Notes: a model not told the origin generated them from the sequence alone. DNA of 64,000 nt from Candidatus Nanopelagicales bacterium (GCA_018402075.1 JAGYJP010000002.1:558001-622000); one strand, 5' to 3'; shown: positions 17,723-28,962, counted from the stretch's first letter. Made by a program: numbers and translations.

Positions 17723-19612
17723 TCAAGCACCCTCCGTGGGAGACTTCGGTTGATCTTGGGAGTTCTCAGATGAATGGAAGTATCCATAGATTGTCTCAGC
17801 AATCAATCTGCCAACGCCATTTACCTCTTGAAGGTCAGCAACAGACGCTTCTCGAATTCTGGCTACAGATGCGAAGTGCGCAATAATCGCTTTTTTTCTT
17901 ACCTCTCCCAGGCCAGAAATGCCGTCCAATTCGCTCGAGATGGCTCTTTTCCCTCTTCTTTTTCTGTGAAACGCTATGGCAGTACGATGCGCTTCATCGC
18001 GAACTCTTTGAAGCAGATGTAGCGCAGGACTGTTGCGAGGAAGAATCAAAGGCTGTTGATTACCACTCACCCACACTTCTTCAAGTCTCTTGGCGAGTCC
18101 GATTACCGGCAGCGATATTCCCAATTCCAGTAGGGCGGCCGACGCCGCCCCTACTTGCCCACGACCTCCATCTATGACTAATAGATTTGGCGAATAGGCA
18201 AATTTTCGTTCGCCTGCAGGATCTATGTTCGCATGCGCAAAACGACGTGTCACAACTTCATGAATTGCCGATAGGTCATCTGTATGGTCTCCCTTAATAA
18301 TGAAAGACCTGTAATCCTTCTTCTTTGGCAGGGCATCCTCAAAGACTACTAATGAAGCTACGGTGTCGGTCCCTTGTAACGTAGATACATCGACGCATTC
18401 GATTCGAAGCGGCGGTTCTGCGAGTTCCAAAGCCTCTTGAAGCACAATCAGTGATTCGGTTCGCACAGTAATATCTGATCCACGCTCAACTACATGTCGA
18501 CTCAAAGCCTGCTGGGCATTCTCCAGTGCCGTGAGCATAAGGGCTTTTTTGTCCCCCCTCTGCGGCACTCGAACGTCGACAGTCGCACCTCTGAGACCCG
18601 TGAGCCATTCCCGAATGACCGAACCATTAGCGGGTTCATTTGACACAAGAACCTCTTTGGGTATCCCGCTGTGTGCTGCTTCCGAATAAATCCTGGTCAT
18701 AATTCGCTCTGTGTACTCGGCTTCCAATAGATCCTCGGAGCGCTCCAACGCCAAAAATCTTTGCCCTGTGATTCGGCCGTTGCGGATGTGGAATATGTGA
18801 ACGCCGATATCAAGTTCCTGAAATTCAATGGCAATGAGATCGGCATCAGTATTATCTTCAAAAACAACGGCATTCTGTTCAAGTACACGTTCTAGTGCTT
18901 GTGCGCGGTCCCGCCATTTCGCGGCAGTTTCATAATCTTGATTCGCTGAAGCTTCCTGCATTTGTGACTTTATGCTTTGGACAAACGTATGTGACTGTCC
19001 AGAAAGAAACTTCATTAAATCAGCAACGAGGATCGAATAGTCTTCTTGAGAAATATTGCCAACACAAGGTGCACTGCATTTATCAATGTAGCCAAGCAGG
19101 CAAGCTCTGCCTGTGCGCTGTGCCTGCTGTAAAACTCCGTCTCTGCAGGTTCTCACTGGGAAAACACGAATGAGTTCATCCAGAGTGGCACGGACAGCCC
19201 AAGCATGGGCGTAAGGCCCGTAATACTTAACACCCTTACGCTTGGCCTCGCGCACAACTGAGACTCGAGGAAATGTGTCACTGACTGTAACCGCAAGATA
19301 GGGATAAGACTTGTCATCGCGAAAACGCACATTAAAACGCGGGGAGTACTCCTTGATCCATGAATACTCCAGCACCAAGGCTTCAACCTCAGTTTCCACC
19401 GAAGCCCAATCAACTGAAGCAGCAGTGGTCAGCATGCGTTGAGTCCGAGGATGTAACCCGGCGAAATCTTGAAAGTACGAACTCAGACGAGATCTGAGGT
19501 TCTTTGCTTTACCTACATAAACAACACGTTGTTCACTGTCCATGAACCGATACACACCGGGCCCCGTGGGAATGGAACCACTGGGGGGCCTGTACTCGCT
19601 GGGATCAGTCAT
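17723..19612 (-). CDS. uvrC: UvrABC system protein C (excinuclease subunit)
   Basis: The 629-residue protein has an N-terminal GIY-YIG nuclease domain (GVYRFMDSE to VVYVGKAKNLRSRL, residues 19-45), a UVR motif for UvrB binding (about 205-245), the RNase H-like second nuclease (ECVDVSTLQGTDTVAS), and C-terminal tandem helix-hairpin-helix motifs (DGISGLGEVRKKAI, VNGVGRLIAETIY). It makes both incisions in nucleotide excision repair. It lies 60 nt upstream of rapZ on the same strand. Confidence 0.97.
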   Translation of the reverse strand: MTDPSEYRPPSGSIPTGPGVYRFMDSEQRVVYVGKAKNLRSRLSSYFQDFAGLHPRTQRMLTTAASVDWASVETEVEALVLEYSWIKEYSPRFNVRFRDDKSYPYLAVTVSDTFPRVSVVREAKRKGVKYYGPYAHAWAVRATLDELIRVFPVRTCRDGVLQQAQRTGRACLLGYIDKCSAPCVGNISQEDYSILVADLMKFLSGQSHTFVQSIKSQMQEASANQDYETAAKWRDRAQALERVLEQNAVVFEDNTDADLIAIEFQELDIGVHIFHIRNGRITGQRFLALERSEDLLEAEYTERIMTRIYSEAAHSGIPKEVLVSNEPANGSVIREWLTGLRGATVDVRVPQRGDKKALMLTALENAQQALSRHVVERGSDITVRTESLIVLQEALELAEPPLRIECVDVSTLQGTDTVASLVVFEDALPKKKDYRSFIIKGDHTDDLSAIHEVVTRRFAHANIDPAGERKFAYSPNLLVIDGGRGQVGAASAALLELGISLPVIGLAKRLEEVWVSGNQQPLILPRNSPALHLLQRVRDEAHRTAIAFHRKRRGKRAISSELDGISGLGEVRKKAIIAHFASVARIREASVADLQEVNGVGRLIAETIYGYFHSSENSQDQPKSPTEGA

Positions 19613-19638
19613 TCTGTTGCGTACACACTTCCCGTTTC

Positions 19639-19663
19639 GATTGCACCACCGTAGTGGTCAATC
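19639..19663. repeat. Inverted repeat between the Rieske gene and uvrC
   Basis: GATTG-(C)-ACCAC, loop CGTA, GTGGT-CAATC forms a 10-bp stem with one bulged C. No T-run follows on either strand, so it is not a standard intrinsic terminator. It lies in the 70-bp spacer upstream of uvrC and downstream of the Rieske gene, and could be an operator or mRNA structure. Confidence 0.45.
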
Positions 19664-19682
19664 CGAAGTTAATGAGGTGGTG

Positions 19683-20102
19683 TCAGCCGAAAGTGACATT
19701 GTCACCTGTCACCTGATAGGCGACGCCATTGAGACCCGTTGAGGCTACTCCTGAAATCACGCTACCGTCTGTGGCAGAAAATCGGGATCCGTGGCAAGGA
19801 CAAACAATCTCGTTATTGATCACTTCATTCACAAGACAACCCGCATGAGGACAAATTGCGGTAAAGGCCTTGATATCCCCTTCTGCCGGCTGTGTGACAA
19901 CGACTGGTGGCTCCGCGGAGATATAACCCCCACCGACTGGAATCTGCTCAACGGACACCGTTGAAGTGGCGCCAACATTGTCCGCACTCTCGTCAACATC
20001 TTCAGCTGAGGAGCAACCAGCAAGAGCCACACCACCTATGGCTATTCCACCAACCACTGCCCCAGCCTTAAGAACATCACGACGTCCTAGATCCTTACTC
20101 AT
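19683..20102 (-). CDS. Small Rieske [2Fe-2S] lipoprotein with Tat-type signal
   Basis: The 139-residue protein starts with a twin-arginine signal (GRRDVLKAGAVVGG) ending in a lipobox LAGC (Cys30). The Rieske fold follows with CPHAGC (ligands Cys84 and His86) and CPCHGSRF (ligands Cys101 and His104); Cys89 and Cys103 are placed to form the stabilising disulfide. It should be exported folded, lipid-anchored and carry a [2Fe-2S] cluster outside the membrane. It is too short and lacks the membrane anchor of the QcrA subunit of the bc1 complex, so the redox partner is unknown. It lies 10 nt downstream of uvrA on the same strand. Confidence 0.9.
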   Translation of the reverse strand: MSKDLGRRDVLKAGAVVGGIAIGGVALAGCSSAEDVDESADNVGATSTVSVEQIPVGGGYISAEPPVVVTQPAEGDIKAFTAICPHAGCLVNEVINNEIVCPCHGSRFSATDGSVISGVASTGLNGVAYQVTGDNVTFG

Positions 20103-20112
20103 TTTGTGCCTC

Positions 20113-22950
20113 CTAATGGTTGAGTTTCAATTCTCTCAGGAATCTCCCAGTGTGGCTTCCTGGACTCGCCACTATCGTGAGTGGAGGACCTTCGGCCACT
20201 ACTTCTCCACCACCAGATCCTCCTTCGGGCCCCATATCCACGACCCAGTCGGCAGACTTGATGACATCGAGATTGTGTTCGATCACTAGTACCGTATTTC
20301 CCTTGTCCACCAGACTCTGGAGAACCAGCAGCAATTTTCGAATGTCTTCAAAATGCAATCCAGTTGTGGGTTCATCCAATATGTAGATTGTTCGTCCCGT
20401 TGATCTTTTCTGTAATTCGGCGGAGAGCTTCACCCGTTGCGCCTCCCCGCCTGACAAGGTGGGAGCCGATTGCCCCATTCGAACATAACCCAATCCCACC
20501 TCGACCAAAGTCGTGAGATGTCGAGCAATGGGTGGAATTGCGGCAAAAAACACGCTCGCTTCATCTATCGGCATATCAAGTACTTCTGAAATGGACTTGC
20601 CCTTGTAGTGAACTTCCAGTGTCTCTCGGTTATACCGCGATCCATGACAAACCTCACATGGAACATACACATCAGGTAGAAAATTCATTTCGATCTTGAG
20701 TGTTCCGTCACCACTGCAGGACTCGCACCTTCCTCCTTTGACGTTGAAACTAAAGCGCCCTGGCTGGTAACCCCGAATCTTGGCTTCCGATGTCTCGGCA
20801 AACAATTTTCGAATATGGTCAAAGACACCGGTGTAGGTTGCGGGATTACTTCGCGGTGTACGACCGATCGGGCTCTGATCAACATGCACAACTTTGTCCA
20901 CCAAATTAAGTCCCGTGACCTTCGTATGTTTCCCTGGTACCACGGACGCACCATTGAGTTCCCTCGAAAGAACAGCGAGCAAGACGTCGTTTACCAGCGT
21001 CGATTTACCCGAGCCACTCACTCCAGATACAACAATAAAATTTCCCAATGGAAACTTCACGCTGACATTTCGAAGGTTATGTTCCCGTGCACCATGCACT
21101 TCGATCCACCCGCGTTCTTGTGGTCTTCTTATACCTGGAACCACAATTTGACGTTCACCTGACACATAACGTCCCGTGATAGATTTTTTATTCTTAATAA
21201 GGTCCTTCAGCGTCCCGCTGACAATGACTTCGCCACCGTGCTCGCCAGCACCCGGGCCAATGTCAACTATCCAATCTGCAGTTCGGATAGTGTCTTCATC
21301 GTGTTCAACGACAATAAGCGTATTTCCAAGGTCCCTCAGTCTGAGCAACGTTTCGATAAGTCGCTCATTGTCACGCTGGTGCAAACCAATGCTAGGTTCA
21401 TCAAGGACATACAAAACTCCAGTGAGACCTGACCCAATTTGTGTTGCTAAGCGTATCCGTTGCGCTTCGCCACCAGCTAATGTTCCCGCTGCTCGATCTA
21501 ACGACAAGTAGTGAAGGCCCACATCCACCAAGAACTGCAATCTTTCATTCACTTCCTTAAGCACTCGGGAAGCAATTGCCGCGTCGCGTTCTGACAATGT
21601 CAATTCCGAAAGAATTTCACGTGCCGTACTGATAGGCAATGAGGCAATCTCCGCGATCGAATGTTCCGATACGGTTACGGCAAGAGATAAGGGCTTGAGC
21701 CTGGTACCTGAACAAGCTTTACATGGGATCTCGCGCATGTACCCCTCCAGGCGCTCCCGCGAGGTATCAGAATCAGATTCCGAATGTCTGCGCTCAATAA
21801 AGGGGATCACGCCTTCATAAGTGGTGTAATACGACCGTTGCCTGCCGTAGCGATTCTTGTATCGAACGTGTAGTTCTACATCAGTGCCGTAAAGCACTAT
21901 CCGCCTTTGCTTGACGCTGAGTTTGCTCCACGGAATATCAAGGTCAATTCCGACCTCTTCGGACAAAGATGTCAACAGGCGCGCGAAATATTCGCTCACC
22001 GTGCCACGCGACCATGGAGCTATCGCACCTTCAGAGATGCTCGCATTGTGATCGGGAATTACCAGTTCCTCGTCCACTTCACGGGTGGTTCCCAAACCCG
22101 AACAGGTTGGGCATGCGCCAAATGGGGAGTTGAAGGAGAACGATCTTGGTTCGAGTTCTTCAAAGGACAGGCCGTCTCGGACACATGCCAAGTGTTCGCT
22201 TAGAACAAGTTCCCGATCCTCGGAGCCAGTAGGCCGATCAACAAAGTCAAGAACCACATTGCCATTACCCAAATTTAATGCAGTCTCCACCGAGTCTGTC
22301 ATTCGTTGTCGCGACTCAGCATTCACCGAAAGTCTGTCAACGACTACTTCAATGGTGTGCTTATCCTGTTTCTTCAATTTTGGAACCGTGTCGAGCGTAT
22401 ACGTCTCGCCGTCTACTCGCACTCGCGAATATCCATCTGCTTGAAGTTGCTTAAAAACATCCACGTACTCACCCTTGCGCTCTCGCACGATTGGCGCCAA
22501 TACCTGAAACTTGGTCTTGACTGGCATAGCAAGAATTTGGTCGACAATCTGCTGCGGAGTCTGTCGGACGATTGGGTCACCGCATTTTGGACAATGTGGC
22601 TTTCCAATTCGTGCGTACAGCAAACGAAGGTAATCATAAACCTCTGTGATGGTGCCCACGGTGGATCGAGGATTCCGCGATGTTGACTTCTGATCGATTG
22701 AGACAGCAGGAGACAGGCCTTCAATGAAGTCCACATCTGGCTTATCCATTTGGCCTAAAAACTGACGGGCATAGGCTGACAAACTCTCGACGTACCTGCG
22801 CTGCCCCTCAGCGAATATGGTGTCAAAAGCCAAACTGGACTTCCCTGAGCCAGAGAGACCCGTAAACACGATGAGCGCATTGCGAGGAAGATCTAATGAC
22901 ACGTTTTTCAGATTGTGTTCACGCGCCCCACGTATAACTAGACGCTCCAC
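20113..22950 (-). CDS. uvrA: UvrABC system protein A
   Basis: The 945-residue protein has two ABC ATPase modules: Walker [10 protein letters not shown] (31-39) and GVSGSGKST (about 630), with signatures LAGGEAQR and LSGGEAQR. Zinc-binding cysteine pairs (CPKCGD, CPTCSG, CKACSG, CESCSG, CEVCHG) are intact. It loads UvrB at DNA lesions. I chose the GTG at 22950 because AGGAGAGG sits 6 nt upstream and the following sequence matches the family N terminus; an upstream in-frame ATG at 22992 has neither. No SOS-type operator is recognisable in the upstream spacer. Confidence 0.97.
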   Translation of the reverse strand: MERLVIRGAREHNLKNVSLDLPRNALIVFTGLSGSGKSSLAFDTIFAEGQRRYVESLSAYARQFLGQMDKPDVDFIEGLSPAVSIDQKSTSRNPRSTVGTITEVYDYLRLLYARIGKPHCPKCGDPIVRQTPQQIVDQILAMPVKTKFQVLAPIVRERKGEYVDVFKQLQADGYSRVRVDGETYTLDTVPKLKKQDKHTIEVVVDRLSVNAESRQRMTDSVETALNLGNGNVVLDFVDRPTGSEDRELVLSEHLACVRDGLSFEELEPRSFSFNSPFGACPTCSGLGTTREVDEELVIPDHNASISEGAIAPWSRGTVSEYFARLLTSLSEEVGIDLDIPWSKLSVKQRRIVLYGTDVELHVRYKNRYGRQRSYYTTYEGVIPFIERRHSESDSDTSRERLEGYMREIPCKACSGTRLKPLSLAVTVSEHSIAEIASLPISTAREILSELTLSERDAAIASRVLKEVNERLQFLVDVGLHYLSLDRAAGTLAGGEAQRIRLATQIGSGLTGVLYVLDEPSIGLHQRDNERLIETLLRLRDLGNTLIVVEHDEDTIRTADWIVDIGPGAGEHGGEVIVSGTLKDLIKNKKSITGRYVSGERQIVVPGIRRPQERGWIEVHGAREHNLRNVSVKFPLGNFIVVSGVSGSGKSTLVNDVLLAVLSRELNGASVVPGKHTKVTGLNLVDKVVHVDQSPIGRTPRSNPATYTGVFDHIRKLFAETSEAKIRGYQPGRFSFNVKGGRCESCSGDGTLKIEMNFLPDVYVPCEVCHGSRYNRETLEVHYKGKSISEVLDMPIDEASVFFAAIPPIARHLTTLVEVGLGYVRMGQSAPTLSGGEAQRVKLSAELQKRSTGRTIYILDEPTTGLHFEDIRKLLLVLQSLVDKGNTVLVIEHNLDVIKSADWVVDMGPEGGSGGGEVVAEGPPLTIVASPGSHTGRFLRELKLNH

Positions 22951-22995
22951 AATTAACCTCTCCTGAGGAACTATTCTGGCCCCTCGACACATTAA

Positions 22996-23023
22996 ATCCT
23001 AAGCGTTGGCCACACTGCATCAA
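22996..23023 (-). promoter_or_regulatory. Possible uvrA promoter
   Basis: On the reverse strand TTGATG (23018-23023), a 16-nt spacer, and TAGGAT (22996-23001) form a plausible -35/-10 pair about 45 nt upstream of the uvrA start. It lies in the divergent spacer shared with the metallo-hydrolase gene. Confidence 0.35.
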
Positions 23024-23034
23024 GAGGAGACCAC

Positions 23035-23685
23035 ATGTATACCGGATCGGTTCACGTAGGTGGCCCCGCACACGTTCGGGAGCTTCCGCAGTTGATTATT
23101 AGCAAACTCGCAGTTGGACCATTGGCGAACAACACATATCTCTTGCGTTGCCGAAATTCTGGTGAGCAGGTCCTCATAGACGCTGCAGACCAATTTCCCG
23201 ACATAATGACGCTTATTGGACCTGATTCGCTCTCTCTTGTACTCACCACACACTCGCATCCTGACCACTGGCAGGCACTTGAAAGCGTGATTTCTGCCAC
23301 CGGCGCTCTGGCGTGTGCGCCGCGGGAGGACGCCTCTGCGATCTCACCACCGACAAATAGATTCCTGGACCATGGGGACATTATTGAGTTTGGGGAATGC
23401 GCACTTGAGGTTATTACCGTCGGCGGACACACTGTTGGCTGCAGCATGTTCTTGTACAGGGACCCGCTGGGGCACGAACACCTTTTTAGTGGCGATGCCC
23501 TTTTCCCGGGTGGCGTCGGGAAAACTTCTTCACCTGAAAATTTTGAGATCCTCTTCCACGGCATTAAAACACAAGTCTTTGAGCAACTCTCTGATTTGAC
23601 ATGGATCTATCCGGGCCATGGGGACGACACAACCCTTGGTGCGGAAAGACCACAACTCAGCGATTGGGAGAGAAGGGGTTGGTGA
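23035..23685 (+). CDS. MBL-fold metallo-hydrolase
   Basis: The 216-residue protein is a single metallo-beta-lactamase-fold domain with the metal motif THSHPDHW (HxHxDH), GHTVGCS for the third histidine, SGDALFPGG for the bridging aspartate and PGHGDDT for the last histidine. It resembles glyoxalase II-like thioester hydrolases, but the substrate cannot be assigned. GAGGAG 5 nt before the ATG is a good ribosome-binding site. It is divergent from uvrA, a position that is conserved in actinobacteria, and ends 4 nt from the convergent terC-like gene. Confidence 0.88.
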   Translation: MYTGSVHVGGPAHVRELPQLIISKLAVGPLANNTYLLRCRNSGEQVLIDAADQFPDIMTLIGPDSLSLVLTTHSHPDHWQALESVISATGALACAPREDASAISPPTNRFLDHGDIIEFGECALEVITVGGHTVGCSMFLYRDPLGHEHLFSGDALFPGGVGKTSSPENFEILFHGIKTQVFEQLSDLTWIYPGHGDDTTLGAERPQLSDWERRGW

Positions 23686-23689
23686 ACTC

Positions 23690-24682
23690 TTAAAGTTTTT
23701 CCTCGGGCTCTTTGCCGGTGATACGTCCCGCGTGGCCGCGAGCCGATGGGTCCATTCTCACCTTAATGGCGGACCCTATAAACACTGCGACAAGAACTAC
23801 GCCAATAAAAATCAGACTCACATTTGTTGTGATCTTGGGTATCTCTGTATTTATCTCATGAAGATAAGTGAGGAGAAGTTTAAATCCGATGAAAATCAAA
23901 ATAATCGACAGGCCTAATGACAAATATACCAACCTGTCTAGTAAGCCTTTAAGTAAAAAATACAACGCTCGTAAGCCGAGCAGAGCGAATGCGTTGGCCG
24001 CAAACACCAAGTATGGCTCTTGTGTAACACCAAAAGTTGCCGGTATTGAGTCCAGGGCAAAGAGTAGATCAGTGCTTCCAATGGCAAACATAACGAGGAG
24101 AAGAGGCGTGGCGATCTTCCGCCCATTTTCAATGGTAAACAGTTTCGTGCCATCGTAGTGATCTGAAATTGCAATCCTCTTACGAACAATGCGCACCATG
24201 AAATTATCTTGTGGATCAGGGTCCTCATTGCGATGTCGCATGAGTTGTATGCCCGTCCAGATAAGGATTGCTCCGAAGATCACGAAGGTAAAACTAAAAG
24301 CAGCCAATGCCGCCGCACCAATAGCTATAAATATTGCCCTCAGAACTAGCGCCAGTGCAACACCAACCAAGAGCACACGCTGATGCAAATTACTTGGAAC
24401 CGCAAACTGTGTCAAAATAATGATGAAGACAAAAAGATTATCGACACTAAGCGACTTCTCCACCAGGTAGGCCGCAAAATACTCCGAGCCCATTTGCGAG
24501 CCTTGCCAGGTCCATATGAAAATACCAAATGCAATGGCTATTGCTATGTAGAACAAGGAGCTGACCAGGGCCTCTTTAAATCGAACATCATGAGGCTTTC
24601 TAGTGATGGCGATAAAATCAACACCAATTAGCAGGAGGATTCCCGCAATTGTGGCAGCCCAAAGCCCAAGAGATACGTCCAT
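23690..24682 (-). CDS. TerC/Alx family integral membrane protein
   Basis: The 330-residue protein has about nine membrane segments and the TerC-family features: AAYLVEKSLSVDNLFVF near residue 73 with conserved acidic residues, and ATPLLLVMFAIGSTDLLFALDSIPA near residue 192. Family members are linked to manganese efflux or metal loading of exported proteins; older naming tied them to tellurite resistance. It follows uvrB by 26 nt on the same strand and may be cotranscribed with coaE-uvrB. The exact ion cannot be read from sequence. Confidence 0.9.
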   Translation of the reverse strand: MDVSLGLWAATIAGILLLIGVDFIAITRKPHDVRFKEALVSSLFYIAIAIAFGIFIWTWQGSQMGSEYFAAYLVEKSLSVDNLFVFIIILTQFAVPSNLHQRVLLVGVALALVLRAIFIAIGAAALAAFSFTFVIFGAILIWTGIQLMRHRNEDPDPQDNFMVRIVRKRIAISDHYDGTKLFTIENGRKIATPLLLVMFAIGSTDLLFALDSIPATFGVTQEPYLVFAANAFALLGLRALYFLLKGLLDRLVYLSLGLSIILIFIGFKLLLTYLHEINTEIPKITTNVSLIFIGVVLVAVFIGSAIKVRMDPSARGHAGRITGKEPEEKL

Positions 24683-24708
24683 TATCTAATTGCCCTTTTC
24701 CATCAGTT

Positions 24709-26757
24709 TCATGCTTGACCAGCTGTCTGCATTCCTCGGAACTCCCGCTTAAGATCTGAGATTTCATCACGCAGGCGTGCCGCGAGCTCAAACTGTAGTT
24801 CACCCGCTGCAACATGCATCTGATCGGTGAGATCTTGAATAAGCGTCACAAGATCGGCTCCAGCCGGCGTAGTGGTTTTGCTTCGGAAATTCGATTGAAG
24901 TAGCGTGTGGGTGTCAGCATCTTCTCGAGCCAAGAGATCGGTGATGTCGGCAATTTTCTTGCGCAGGGGCTGTGGATCCACCCCATGAGCCACGTTATAG
25001 GCCACCTGCTTTACTCGACGTCGATTGGTTTCATCTATTGCTTTTGCCATGGACGGAGTGACCTTGTCCGCATACATATGCACTTGTCCATTTACGTTTC
25101 GTGCCGCTCGGCCGATGGTTTGAATAAGCGATGTTCCTGAGCGCAGGAAGCCTTCCTTGTCAGCATCCAGAATCGCAACTAGGGACACCTCAGGCAGATC
25201 CAGCCCTTCTCGAAGCAGGTTGATGCCTACAAGAACATCGAACACCCCCGAACGCAGCTCCCGCAGAAGCTCAACCCGTCGCAAAGTGTCCACCTCGGAG
25301 TGGAGATATTGAACTCGGATACCGTGTTCGAGTAAATAGTCAGTTAGATCTTCAGACATACGTTTGGTGAGAGTAGTCACCAAAACACGCTCACCCTTGT
25401 CAGCCCTGATACGAATTTCATGCATGAGGTCGTCAACTTGACCTTTGGAAGGCTTGATAATCACCTCGGGGTCAACCAATCCAGTTGGACGAATGACCTG
25501 CTCAACGACATCACCTTCCACCTGTTGCAATTCATATGGACCCGGAGTGGCAGATAGGTAAACTACCTGTCCTATTCGATCCTCAAACTCTTTCCAACGC
25601 AAGGGCCTGTTGTCCATTGCACTTGGCAACCTGAATCCATGCTCGACTAGCGTTCTCTTTCTACTCGCGTCACCTTCAAACATGGCACCAATCTGCGGAA
25701 CACTCACATGTGACTCATCAATCACGAGCAGAAAATCCTCAGGAAAATAATCTAGTAAACAGTTTGGGGCACTTCCTGGCTCACGCCCATCAATAAATCG
25801 ACTGTAATTCTCAATGCCCGAACAGAAGCCCACCTGTTGCATCATTTCAATGTCAAATGTCGTTCGCATCTTGATGCGTTGCGCCTCAAGAAGTTTGCCT
25901 TGGCCCTCCAGTTCAGCCACCCGGTGTTCCAACTCACTCTGGATCTCGCCGATCGCTCGCGACATTCTCTCAGGGCCTGCAACGTAATGTGTTGCCGGAA
26001 ATATGTATTGCTCCGAATCCTCTGAAATGATTTCACCCGTCAACGGGTGAAGAGTCATGATTCTCTCAATTTCGTCGCCAAACATTTCAATTCGAACCGG
26101 GTACTCTTCATAAACGGGGAAAACCTCAATCGTGTCACCCCTGACCCGAAATGTGCCACGGGTGAATGCCATGTCATTTCGTGTGTATTGAATCCCGACA
26201 AGTGAGCGCAGAATGTGATCGCGTGGATACTCCTCCCCCACCCTGAGCCGAATCATTCTGTCTACATACTCTTGGGGTGTTCCCAATCCGTAGATGGCCG
26301 ATACCGTGGCTACCACGATGACATCACGTCTTGTCAGCAAACTATTTGTTGCCGAGTGCCTTAATCGCTCAACTTCCTCGTTTATCGAAGAGTCCTTCTC
26401 AATAAATGTGTCTGTCTGAGGTACATACGCTTCAGGCTGGTAGTAGTCGTAATAGGACACAAAATATTCCACCGCATTGTGGGGAAGTAATTCCCGAAAT
26501 TCAGTCGCCAACTGTGCCGCAAGAGTTTTATTTGGAGCCATTACCAATGTTGGCCGTTGCAGTTTTTCAACCAGCCATGCGGTAGTAGCGCTCTTTCCAG
26601 TACCCGTTGCGCCAAGAAGGACCGAGTGCTTCTCTCCACGTTCAATTCGATCCGCGAGTTCCGCGATGGCCGCAGGTTGATCTCCAGCTGGCTGAAAATC
26701 GGAAACAACCTCAAAAGGAGCAACCGTGCGCTGCAGGTCTGTTATAGGTCTGGTCAC
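24709..26757 (-). CDS. uvrB: UvrABC system protein B
   Basis: The 682-residue damage-verification helicase has Walker [10 protein letters not shown], the beta-hairpin region [20 protein letters not shown], helicase motif [18 protein letters not shown], and a C-terminal UVR domain for UvrC contact (about 640-675). I chose the GTG at 26757 because it overlaps the coaE stop (GTGA) and yields the actinobacterial start [15 protein letters not shown]; the upstream ATG at 26811 would add 18 residues from inside coaE. Confidence 0.96.
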   Translation of the reverse strand: MTRPITDLQRTVAPFEVVSDFQPAGDQPAAIAELADRIERGEKHSVLLGATGTGKSATTAWLVEKLQRPTLVMAPNKTLAAQLATEFRELLPHNAVEYFVSYYDYYQPEAYVPQTDTFIEKDSSINEEVERLRHSATNSLLTRRDVIVVATVSAIYGLGTPQEYVDRMIRLRVGEEYPRDHILRSLVGIQYTRNDMAFTRGTFRVRGDTIEVFPVYEEYPVRIEMFGDEIERIMTLHPLTGEIISEDSEQYIFPATHYVAGPERMSRAIGEIQSELEHRVAELEGQGKLLEAQRIKMRTTFDIEMMQQVGFCSGIENYSRFIDGREPGSAPNCLLDYFPEDFLLVIDESHVSVPQIGAMFEGDASRKRTLVEHGFRLPSAMDNRPLRWKEFEDRIGQVVYLSATPGPYELQQVEGDVVEQVIRPTGLVDPEVIIKPSKGQVDDLMHEIRIRADKGERVLVTTLTKRMSEDLTDYLLEHGIRVQYLHSEVDTLRRVELLRELRSGVFDVLVGINLLREGLDLPEVSLVAILDADKEGFLRSGTSLIQTIGRAARNVNGQVHMYADKVTPSMAKAIDETNRRRVKQVAYNVAHGVDPQPLRKKIADITDLLAREDADTHTLLQSNFRSKTTTPAGADLVTLIQDLTDQMHVAAGELQFELAARLRDEISDLKREFRGMQTAGQA

Positions 26758-27380
26758 GGGCCTAGCGTACGCCGGGGGGACTTTTTCGCTGCTTCTGAAA
26801 TCACCGTCCAAGCAGACTCACACTGTGACCTCAGCTGCTCAAGGGAAGACTCGTTGCTGATGACAAAATCAGCCGCAGCACTTCGCACTTCGTCCGAGGC
26901 CTGTTGGGCCATTCGCTTGTTAATGTCGTGAAGCGGCATCTTCCTTTGATCCTGCAGGCGCTGCATCCTCTCAGTAACTGGCGAATTAACCACGATCACG
27001 AAATCACATATGTCCTCGGATTGTGTTTCCACCAAGAGAGGCATGTCGTATACCGCAATTTCGTTATCCGGAAGAACCCTTAGGCGCTCGATTGTCAGGT
27101 CACGAATTCGCCGGTGCATGATCGCATTAAGAGCACGCGTGCTCTGTTCGGAGTGGAATGCGCGTTCGGCAAGAAGGGACCTGATGAGACTGCCTTGTGA
27201 ATCGATGATGTCATCGCCAAAGATCTCTTGGAGTTCCGTCAACACCGGCGAACCATCCTGTGTGAGTTCTCGGGCGATGCCGTCTGCATCAATGACTGTG
27301 GCGCCATGCTCCTCAAAGCACGACGCCACAGTTGACTTGCCGGAACCAATTCCGCCGGTCAAGCCGACAACAAAGGGCAT
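26754..27380 (-). CDS. coaE: Dephospho-CoA kinase
   Basis: The 208-residue P-loop kinase has [12 protein letters not shown] at residues 6-17, the [10 protein letters not shown] substrate motif and the lid region around [14 protein letters not shown]. It phosphorylates dephospho-CoA in the last step of coenzyme A synthesis. It starts 3 nt after rpsA and overlaps uvrB by 4 nt. It is the short form, without the C-terminal GrpB-like domain found in mycobacteria. Confidence 0.95.
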   Translation of the reverse strand: MPFVVGLTGGIGSGKSTVASCFEEHGATVIDADGIARELTQDGSPVLTELQEIFGDDIIDSQGSLIRSLLAERAFHSEQSTRALNAIMHRRIRDLTIERLRVLPDNEIAVYDMPLLVETQSEDICDFVIVVNSPVTERMQRLQDQRKMPLHDINKRMAQQASDEVRSAAADFVISNESSLEQLRSQCESAWTVISEAAKKSPRRTLGP

Positions 27381-27383
27381 GTG

Positions 27384-28847
27384 CTAGTCGGAGGTTAGTT
27401 TGTCTCGCAAAGCCTGCAAATTTGTGTCCGCAGCGAGAGTGCCTTCTGAACCATCTGAAACGGATACACCTGACTCGGAAGAGTAAGAACTAGCGTCGCC
27501 GGTCTCAACGGCCGCGGCTTGATCAGCTTCTTTCGCCTCCGACATTTGCTTGCGATGAGCTTCCCAACGAGCATGTGCTTCCGCATATTCGCGTTCCCAC
27601 TCTGTTCTTTGAGATTCAAATCCAGCTTTCCACTCGCCAGTTTCAGGATCAAATCCCTCAGGGCCGGTGTAGTTTCCAGCTTCATCAAAAGCGGGCGCCA
27701 TACCGTACAGATAAGGATCAAACTCCTCAACGGCCTGAGCATCAGATGAATCGTTAGCTTGTTTCAGCGAAAGAGAGATGCGACGACGTTCAAGATCAAT
27801 GTCAATAACCTTCACGAAAATATCATCATTCACCTGCACAATTTGTTCGGGCATATCAATGTGGCGCTCAGCAAGCTCCGAGATATGGACAAGACCTTCA
27901 ATTCCTTCGTCCACTCGAACGAAGGCTCCAAATGGAACAAGCTTCGTCACTTTTCCAGGCACAACTTGATTGATTCCATGAGTGCGTGCGAAGTGCTGCC
28001 ATGGGTCTTCTTGTGTCGACTTCAGTGACAGTGAGACCCGCTCACGATCCATGTCCACTTCGAGAACCTCGACAGTGACCTCTGTTCCAACCTCAACAAC
28101 CTCAGAGGGGTGATCAATATGCTTCCATGACAACTCAGAGACGTGAACGAGCCCATCGACTCCGCCAAGATCAACAAATGCTCCGAAGTTCACAATGCTA
28201 GAAACAACACCATTGCGAATCTGACCCTTTTGCAACTGGTTGAGGAATGTTTGCCGAACTTGGCTTTGAGTCTTCTCTAAGTAGGAGCGGCGAGACAAAA
28301 CTACATTGTTTCGATTCTTGTCCAATTCAATGATCTTGGCTTCCAGAGTTTTACCAACGTATGGCTGAAGGTCACGAACACGGCGCATTTCCACCAGTGA
28401 GGCAGGAAGGAAACCGCGAAGCCCGATGTCCACGATAAGACCACCCTTGACGACCTCAATTACAAGGCCTTCAACTACACCGTCCTCCTCTTTAATTTTC
28501 TCGATAGTCCCCCATGCACGTTCATATTGAGCGCGCTTCTTGGATAGGATCAACCGACCTTCTTTATCCTCTTTGGTCAAAACTAATGCTTCTACGCTGT
28601 CACCAACGGAAACGACCTCACTTGGGTCGACATCGTGTCTGATAGACAGTTCGCGCGAAGGAATAACGCCTTCGGTCTTATAACCTATGTCCAGTAGGAC
28701 TTCGTCGCGGTCAACTTTGACCACGATTCCTTCAACGATGTCTCCGTCGTTGAAGTACTTGATCGTCGCATCAATAGCCGCAAGGAAGTCCTCAGCCGTG
28801 CCGATATCGTTAATTGCAACTTGGATAGTAGTAGTTGATGTAGTCAT
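27384..28847 (-). CDS. rpsA: 30S ribosomal protein S1
   Basis: The 487-residue protein has four S1 RNA-binding repeats (approximately 34-105, 122-188, 207-275 and 292-362), as in other actinobacteria, rather than the six of E. coli. Repeats 3 and 4 have the canonical NFGAFVDLGGVDGLVHVSEL and PFGAFVRVDEGIEGLVHISE patterns. The C-terminal 120 residues are an acidic, low-complexity tail with a short W/E-rich segment. It helps load mRNA on the 30S subunit, although leaderless mRNAs can bypass it. The gene starts 115 nt past polA. Confidence 0.96.
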   Translation of the reverse strand: MTTSTTTIQVAINDIGTAEDFLAAIDATIKYFNDGDIVEGIVVKVDRDEVLLDIGYKTEGVIPSRELSIRHDVDPSEVVSVGDSVEALVLTKEDKEGRLILSKKRAQYERAWGTIEKIKEEDGVVEGLVIEVVKGGLIVDIGLRGFLPASLVEMRRVRDLQPYVGKTLEAKIIELDKNRNNVVLSRRSYLEKTQSQVRQTFLNQLQKGQIRNGVVSSIVNFGAFVDLGGVDGLVHVSELSWKHIDHPSEVVEVGTEVTVEVLEVDMDRERVSLSLKSTQEDPWQHFARTHGINQVVPGKVTKLVPFGAFVRVDEGIEGLVHISELAERHIDMPEQIVQVNDDIFVKVIDIDLERRRISLSLKQANDSSDAQAVEEFDPYLYGMAPAFDEAGNYTGPEGFDPETGEWKAGFESQRTEWEREYAEAHARWEAHRKQMSEAKEADQAAAVETGDASSYSSESGVSVSDGSEGTLAADTNLQALRDKLTSD

Positions 28848-28962
28848 GGAGAATTTTGCTCCGGTGGATAGATGTTAAGGAAGCTCGGCGTCCGTTTGTG
28901 GTGAGAAACCTATGTCTATTTCTCGAGACTCGAGCGAACCGAGCCTAATGGTTCACAAATTC

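Noticed and set aside
22951..23034. Search for a LexA/SOS box upstream of uvrA
   Set aside because: No TCGAAC-N4-GTTCGA-like or close palindrome is present in the spacer; uvrB is inside the rpsA-coaE-uvrB series and has no separate spacer.
23690..24682. Naming the TerC-family gene as tellurite resistance
   Set aside because: The family name is historical; there is no ter operon context, and metal ion transport is the better-supported general role.
28880..28950. CTCGAG-rich stretch between polA and rpsA as terminator or operator
   Set aside because: Several overlapping weak foldings are possible, none with a T-run or a stem longer than 6 bp with good pairing.
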